A DNA stretch of 64,000 bases. Origin: an uncultured Clostridia bacterium. Lineage in GTDB: Bacteria; Bacillota; Clostridia; Christensenellales; Aristaeellaceae. Location: NCBI GenBank assembly GCA_934667105.1, contig CAKULG010000002.1, positions 62,001 to 126,000 of the forward strand. Reading direction: 5' to 3'. How positions within the stretch are numbered: position 1 is the first letter of the stretch; every line of letters begins with the position of its first letter. Positions 61,450 through 64,000 of this stretch are shown here, piece by piece. Made by a program: the position numbers and the translations under genes. The notes below the pieces were generated by a model, which was not told the DNA's origin, did not search any database, and was given only the letters and a program-made list of their open reading frames with translations.

Positions 61450-62409
61450 TTGAATCAGGGAATATCCAGAAGAACGCCCGCGGCGGTGAGAAAGCCCTTT
61501 ATGAAGCAGCTTTCCCGGGACTTTAACCGCAACAAATACGTCTATCTAATGTTGATCCCCATTTTGGTTTTCTACATTTTATTCAAGTATGGGCCCATGA
61601 CCCGCATCGTCATCGCCTTTCAGGATTACAAGCTGTTCAAGGGCATTGCGGGAAGCAAATTTGTGGGCCTGAAGAACTTCGAAGCCTTCTTCAAATCCAA
61701 GGATTGCTGGCGGCTGATCCGAAACACGCTGCTTTTGAGCGCTTATTCCATCGTGTTTCATTTCCCGCTGCCCATTCTGCTGGCCATCATGCTCAACGAG
61801 GTGCGGCACAGCGGCTTGAAACGCACCATGCAGACCATCAGCTATATGCCCCACTTCATTTCCGTGGTGGTTATCTGCGGTCTGCTGCGCAATTTCTGCG
61901 CTTCCTCCGGCATCATCAACGCCATCATTTCGTTCTTTAATAGGAACCACCCCGCGGTAAACCTGCTCAGTAAACCGGAATATTACCGCACGATTCACAT
62001 TCTTTCTTCCATGTGGCAGGAGGTGGGCTGGGATTCCATCATCTATCTGGCCTCTCTCTCCGCCATCGACCCCCAGCTCTACGAGGCGGCCTACATCGAC
62101 GGGGCCAACAAAATTCAGCGGATTCTGCATGTAACCCTGCCGGGGCTGATCCCCGTGATTACGGTTCAGTTCATCATGCGCGTCGGCCGCGTGATGGGCG
62201 TGGGCTATGAAAAAATCCTGCTGCTGTACAACCCCGCCATTTACGAAACCAGCGACGTTATCGCCACCTATATGTACCGTTACACCTTCCTGAACAGCAA
62301 ATACGGCCTGGGAGCCGCCGTGGGCGTATTCAACTCCGCCGTAAACGTTTTTATCCTGGTCACGGTGAACGGCCTGTTTAGGCGCTTCTCCGAAGACAGT
62401 CTTTGGTAA
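61450..62409 (+). CDS. LplB-type sugar ABC permease
   Basis: 319 residues starting at TTG with GAGGGGG upstream. It has a basic N-terminus (RKPFMKQLSRDFNRNKYVYL), six helices and the EAA loop PQLYEAAYIDGANKIQRILHVTLPGL, the LplB/YtcP-system form. It forms the channel with the following gene. These transporters move oligosaccharides or glycopeptide-like glycans; no ATPase is present locally. Confidence 0.93.
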   Translation: MNQGISRRTPAAVRKPFMKQLSRDFNRNKYVYLMLIPILVFYILFKYGPMTRIVIAFQDYKLFKGIAGSKFVGLKNFEAFFKSKDCWRLIRNTLLLSAYSIVFHFPLPILLAIMLNEVRHSGLKRTMQTISYMPHFISVVVICGLLRNFCASSGIINAIISFFNRNHPAVNLLSKPEYYRTIHILSSMWQEVGWDSIIYLASLSAIDPQLYEAAYIDGANKIQRILHVTLPGLIPVITVQFIMRVGRVMGVGYEKILLLYNPAIYETSDVIATYMYRYTFLNSKYGLGAAVGVFNSAVNVFILVTVNGLFRRFSEDSLW

Positions 62410-62422
62410 GGAGGAAAAAGCC

Positions 62423-63313
62423 ATGGCCATTGTTGAAAGAAAAACAGCGGGGGAACGCACCCTGCACGCCCTCAATATCACCGTGCTTCTGCTGATCACC
62501 GTCGTATTCCTGTATCCCATGTGGCACTGCCTGATGGCCTCCTTCTCCGAGCCCACCCGCCTGATCGGCTATCGCGGCTTCATTCTGCTGCCCATGGGCT
62601 TCAGCCTGGAGGGCTACCAAACGGTGTTCCACAATTCCAACATCTTTATCGGCTATTTCAACACCCTCTTCTATCTCATCGTGGGCACGGCCATCAACAT
62701 GCTCCTCACGATCGTGGGCGGCTATTGCCTGGCCCGCAGGGAAATGAAGCTGAAAAAGCTGATTACGCTGCTGATCGTGTTCACCATGTACATTGATTTC
62801 GGCCTGATTACCAATTTCCTCAACGTGAGGGATCTGGGCCTGTACAATTCTCGCTGGGCCATCATCCTGCCCACGGCCATCAACACCTACAATCTGATCG
62901 TTATGCGCACCGCCTTCGCCGCGCTTCCCGCCTCCATCGAGGAATCCGCCATGATCGACGGGGCCAACGATTTCTGCATCCTGTTCAGGATCACCCTGCC
63001 CCTGACCAAGGCCACCCTGGCGGTGGTTGTGCTGTTCTACGCGGTGGAGCATTGGAACAGCTGGTATTCCTCGCTGCTCTATTTGCAGGATCGCGCCAAG
63101 CACCCCATTCAGATGTTCCTCCGGGAGATTTTGATCGCCAACTCCTCCTCCGTTACCGCCGGCGAAACCAATTCCATCGACGGCGTGCAATTTCTGGACG
63201 AGCTGCTGAAGTACTGCACCATCATCATTTCCACCGTTCCGATTCTGGCGGTGTATCCCTTCGTGCAGAAATACTTCGTCACCGGCGTGATGATCGGCTC
63301 CGTGAAGGGCTAA
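62423..63313 (+). CDS. YtcP/AraQ-type sugar ABC permease
   Basis: 296 residues, six helices, EAA loop PASIEESAMIDGANDFCILFRITLPL and the subfamily C-terminus YPFVQKYFVTGVMIGSVKG. It follows the LplB-type gene by 13 bp with TAAGGAGG. Pair partner of the preceding protein. Confidence 0.94.
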   Translation: MAIVERKTAGERTLHALNITVLLLITVVFLYPMWHCLMASFSEPTRLIGYRGFILLPMGFSLEGYQTVFHNSNIFIGYFNTLFYLIVGTAINMLLTIVGGYCLARREMKLKKLITLLIVFTMYIDFGLITNFLNVRDLGLYNSRWAIILPTAINTYNLIVMRTAFAALPASIEESAMIDGANDFCILFRITLPLTKATLAVVVLFYAVEHWNSWYSSLLYLQDRAKHPIQMFLREILIANSSSVTAGETNSIDGVQFLDELLKYCTIIISTVPILAVYPFVQKYFVTGVMIGSVKG

Positions 63314-63366
63314 AGCTCGATTCAAGGAGGCAGACGCCTCTTGAAAATAGGAAAGGAGAGACTCCC

Positions 63367-64000
63367 ATGAAAAAACTTCTCGCCCTGGTAATCGCCCTCC
63401 TCATGCTGTGCAGCGCCTCCGCCCTTGCGGTGGAAGAACTGCCGGGCTACTACAAGCCCCCCGTTATGCTGGAAGGCCAGTACCCCATCGCCGAGGAAGG
63501 CGTTCAGCTGAAGTATTGGATGCCCATCAATTCCGGCGCCGCCAACTTCATCGCCTCCTACGACGAAAACCCCACCTATCAGCAGGCTCAGGAAAAGACC
63601 GGCGTCGACCTGGTGTTCATCCATCCCGCTGCCGGCACTGCCAAGGAAGCCTTCGAACTGATGCTCAGCGGCGGCGAGCTGCCCGATATGATTCAGATGG
63701 AAAAGAGCACCTGGTATAACGGCGGCCTGGAGGCCATGTATCAGGATGGCATCATCATTGATCTGACCCCCTACCTGGACGAGCTTGCCCCTCAGTACAA
63801 GGAAGTCATCACCCACACGGATCTGGCGTGGCGGCAGTGCTCCAGCGATGGAAAGGTGCTGGGCTTCTGGAAGATCACCTTTGCCGACAAGATGCCCTAC
63901 AACCGCTTCAACACCAACAAGGATTGGCTGGACGAGGCTGGTATGGCCGAACCCAAGACCATCGCGGAATATGAAGCCTACTTCGATTGGATTCTGGCCA
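63367..64000 (+). CDS. LipO/YtcQ-type extracellular solute-binding protein (cut by window edge)
   Basis: About 211 residues are visible, the N-terminal half. Signal peptide MKKLLALVIALLMLCSASALA ends at an AxA site (ALA|VE); the Cys at position 15 lies before this site, so there is no lipobox. The body starts with ELPGYYKPPVML and LKYWMPINSGAANF, then QEKTGVDLVFIHP, SGGELPDMIQM and DWLDEAG, the family layout. It is the ligand receptor of the LplB/YtcP importer upstream (53 bp). Confidence 0.92.
   Translation, partial: MKKLLALVIALLMLCSASALAVEELPGYYKPPVMLEGQYPIAEEGVQLKYWMPINSGAANFIASYDENPTYQQAQEKTGVDLVFIHPAAGTAKEAFELMLSGGELPDMIQMEKSTWYNGGLEAMYQDGIIIDLTPYLDELAPQYKEVITHTDLAWRQCSSDGKVLGFWKITFADKMPYNRFNTNKDWLDEAGMAEPKTIAEYEAYFDWILA

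Noticed and set aside
1..64000. Prophage, CRISPR array or replication origin
   Set aside because: No phage structural genes, no regular spaced repeats and no dnaA/DnaA-box cluster were seen; the dnaG-rpoD pair is not an origin marker.

Overview
The window reads as a chromosomal segment of a GC-rich, low-oxygen-niche Firmicute of the class Clostridia, probably a gut or rumen fermenter. The basis is gene content and layout: a dnaG-rpoD macromolecular-synthesis pair, YerC next to pcrA-ligA, YebC, TmcAL, a two-subunit iron-sulfur fumarase, YesM/LytS-type and AraC-type regulators, and several ATPase-less sugar ABC importers. Near-consensus sigma-A promoters and strong intrinsic terminators separate most units. 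The species cannot be named from the sequence alone.

Layout. 0-6.4 kb (minus): rpoD (cut by the left edge), dnaG, dgt, a secreted C39-like protease, yebC and a DeoR regulator. 6.6-14.1 kb (plus): YerC, pcrA, ligA, an unrecognised protein, an RluA-type pseudouridine synthase and a Cof-type HAD phosphatase. 14.1-18 kb: a left-handed beta-helix protein and glmM (minus), then a structured leader and a CorC/HlyC-type CBS membrane protein (plus). 18.2-24.9 kb (plus): an unusual operon joining a beta-propeller/solute-binding fusion, two sugar-type permeases, a HlyD-like adaptor and a MacB-like membrane protein. 25-27.8 kb: a solute-binding protein gene and a histidine kinase gene that both lost their 5' ends at one junction. 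27.9-34 kb (minus): a LacI-controlled locus with a GH66 dextranase-like lipoprotein and a complete sugar importer lacking its ATPase; two identical 14-bp palindromes mark the operators. 34-35 kb: an IS21 istA remnant and two tRNA genes. 35.3-42.7 kb: a transglutaminase-like protein, a diacylglycerol glycosyltransferase-like protein, an aminotransferase and a heterodimeric ABC exporter. 42.9-46.3 kb: two tandem COG0523 GTPases, one with a long His/Asp repeat, and a stand-alone MsmX/UgpC-type ATPase. 46.7-54.4 kb (plus): a VanY-fold protein that lost its zinc ligands, a GH18 chitinase-like protein, an E2-like acyltransferase without the usual catalytic His, a 1162-residue secreted repeat protein and a ComEA-like protein. 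54.4-57.6 kb (minus): Nudix, fumarase beta and alpha, TmcAL. 57.8-58.8 kb: an unknown protein and a deleted NT5C-type nucleotidase. 58.9-64 kb: a membrane-bound AraC regulator divergent from an LplB/YtcP-type importer whose binding-protein gene runs off the right edge.

How it works together. The three importer permease pairs (20.6, 27.9 and 61.4 kb) have no ATPase of their own, and the single UgpC-type ATPase at 45.2 kb is the obvious shared energiser. With the GH66 and GH18 proteins and the LacI, DeoR and AraC regulators, the cell looks like a specialist in external polysaccharides. The most novel unit is the 18.2-24.9 kb operon, which combines importer and exporter-type parts with no ATPase.
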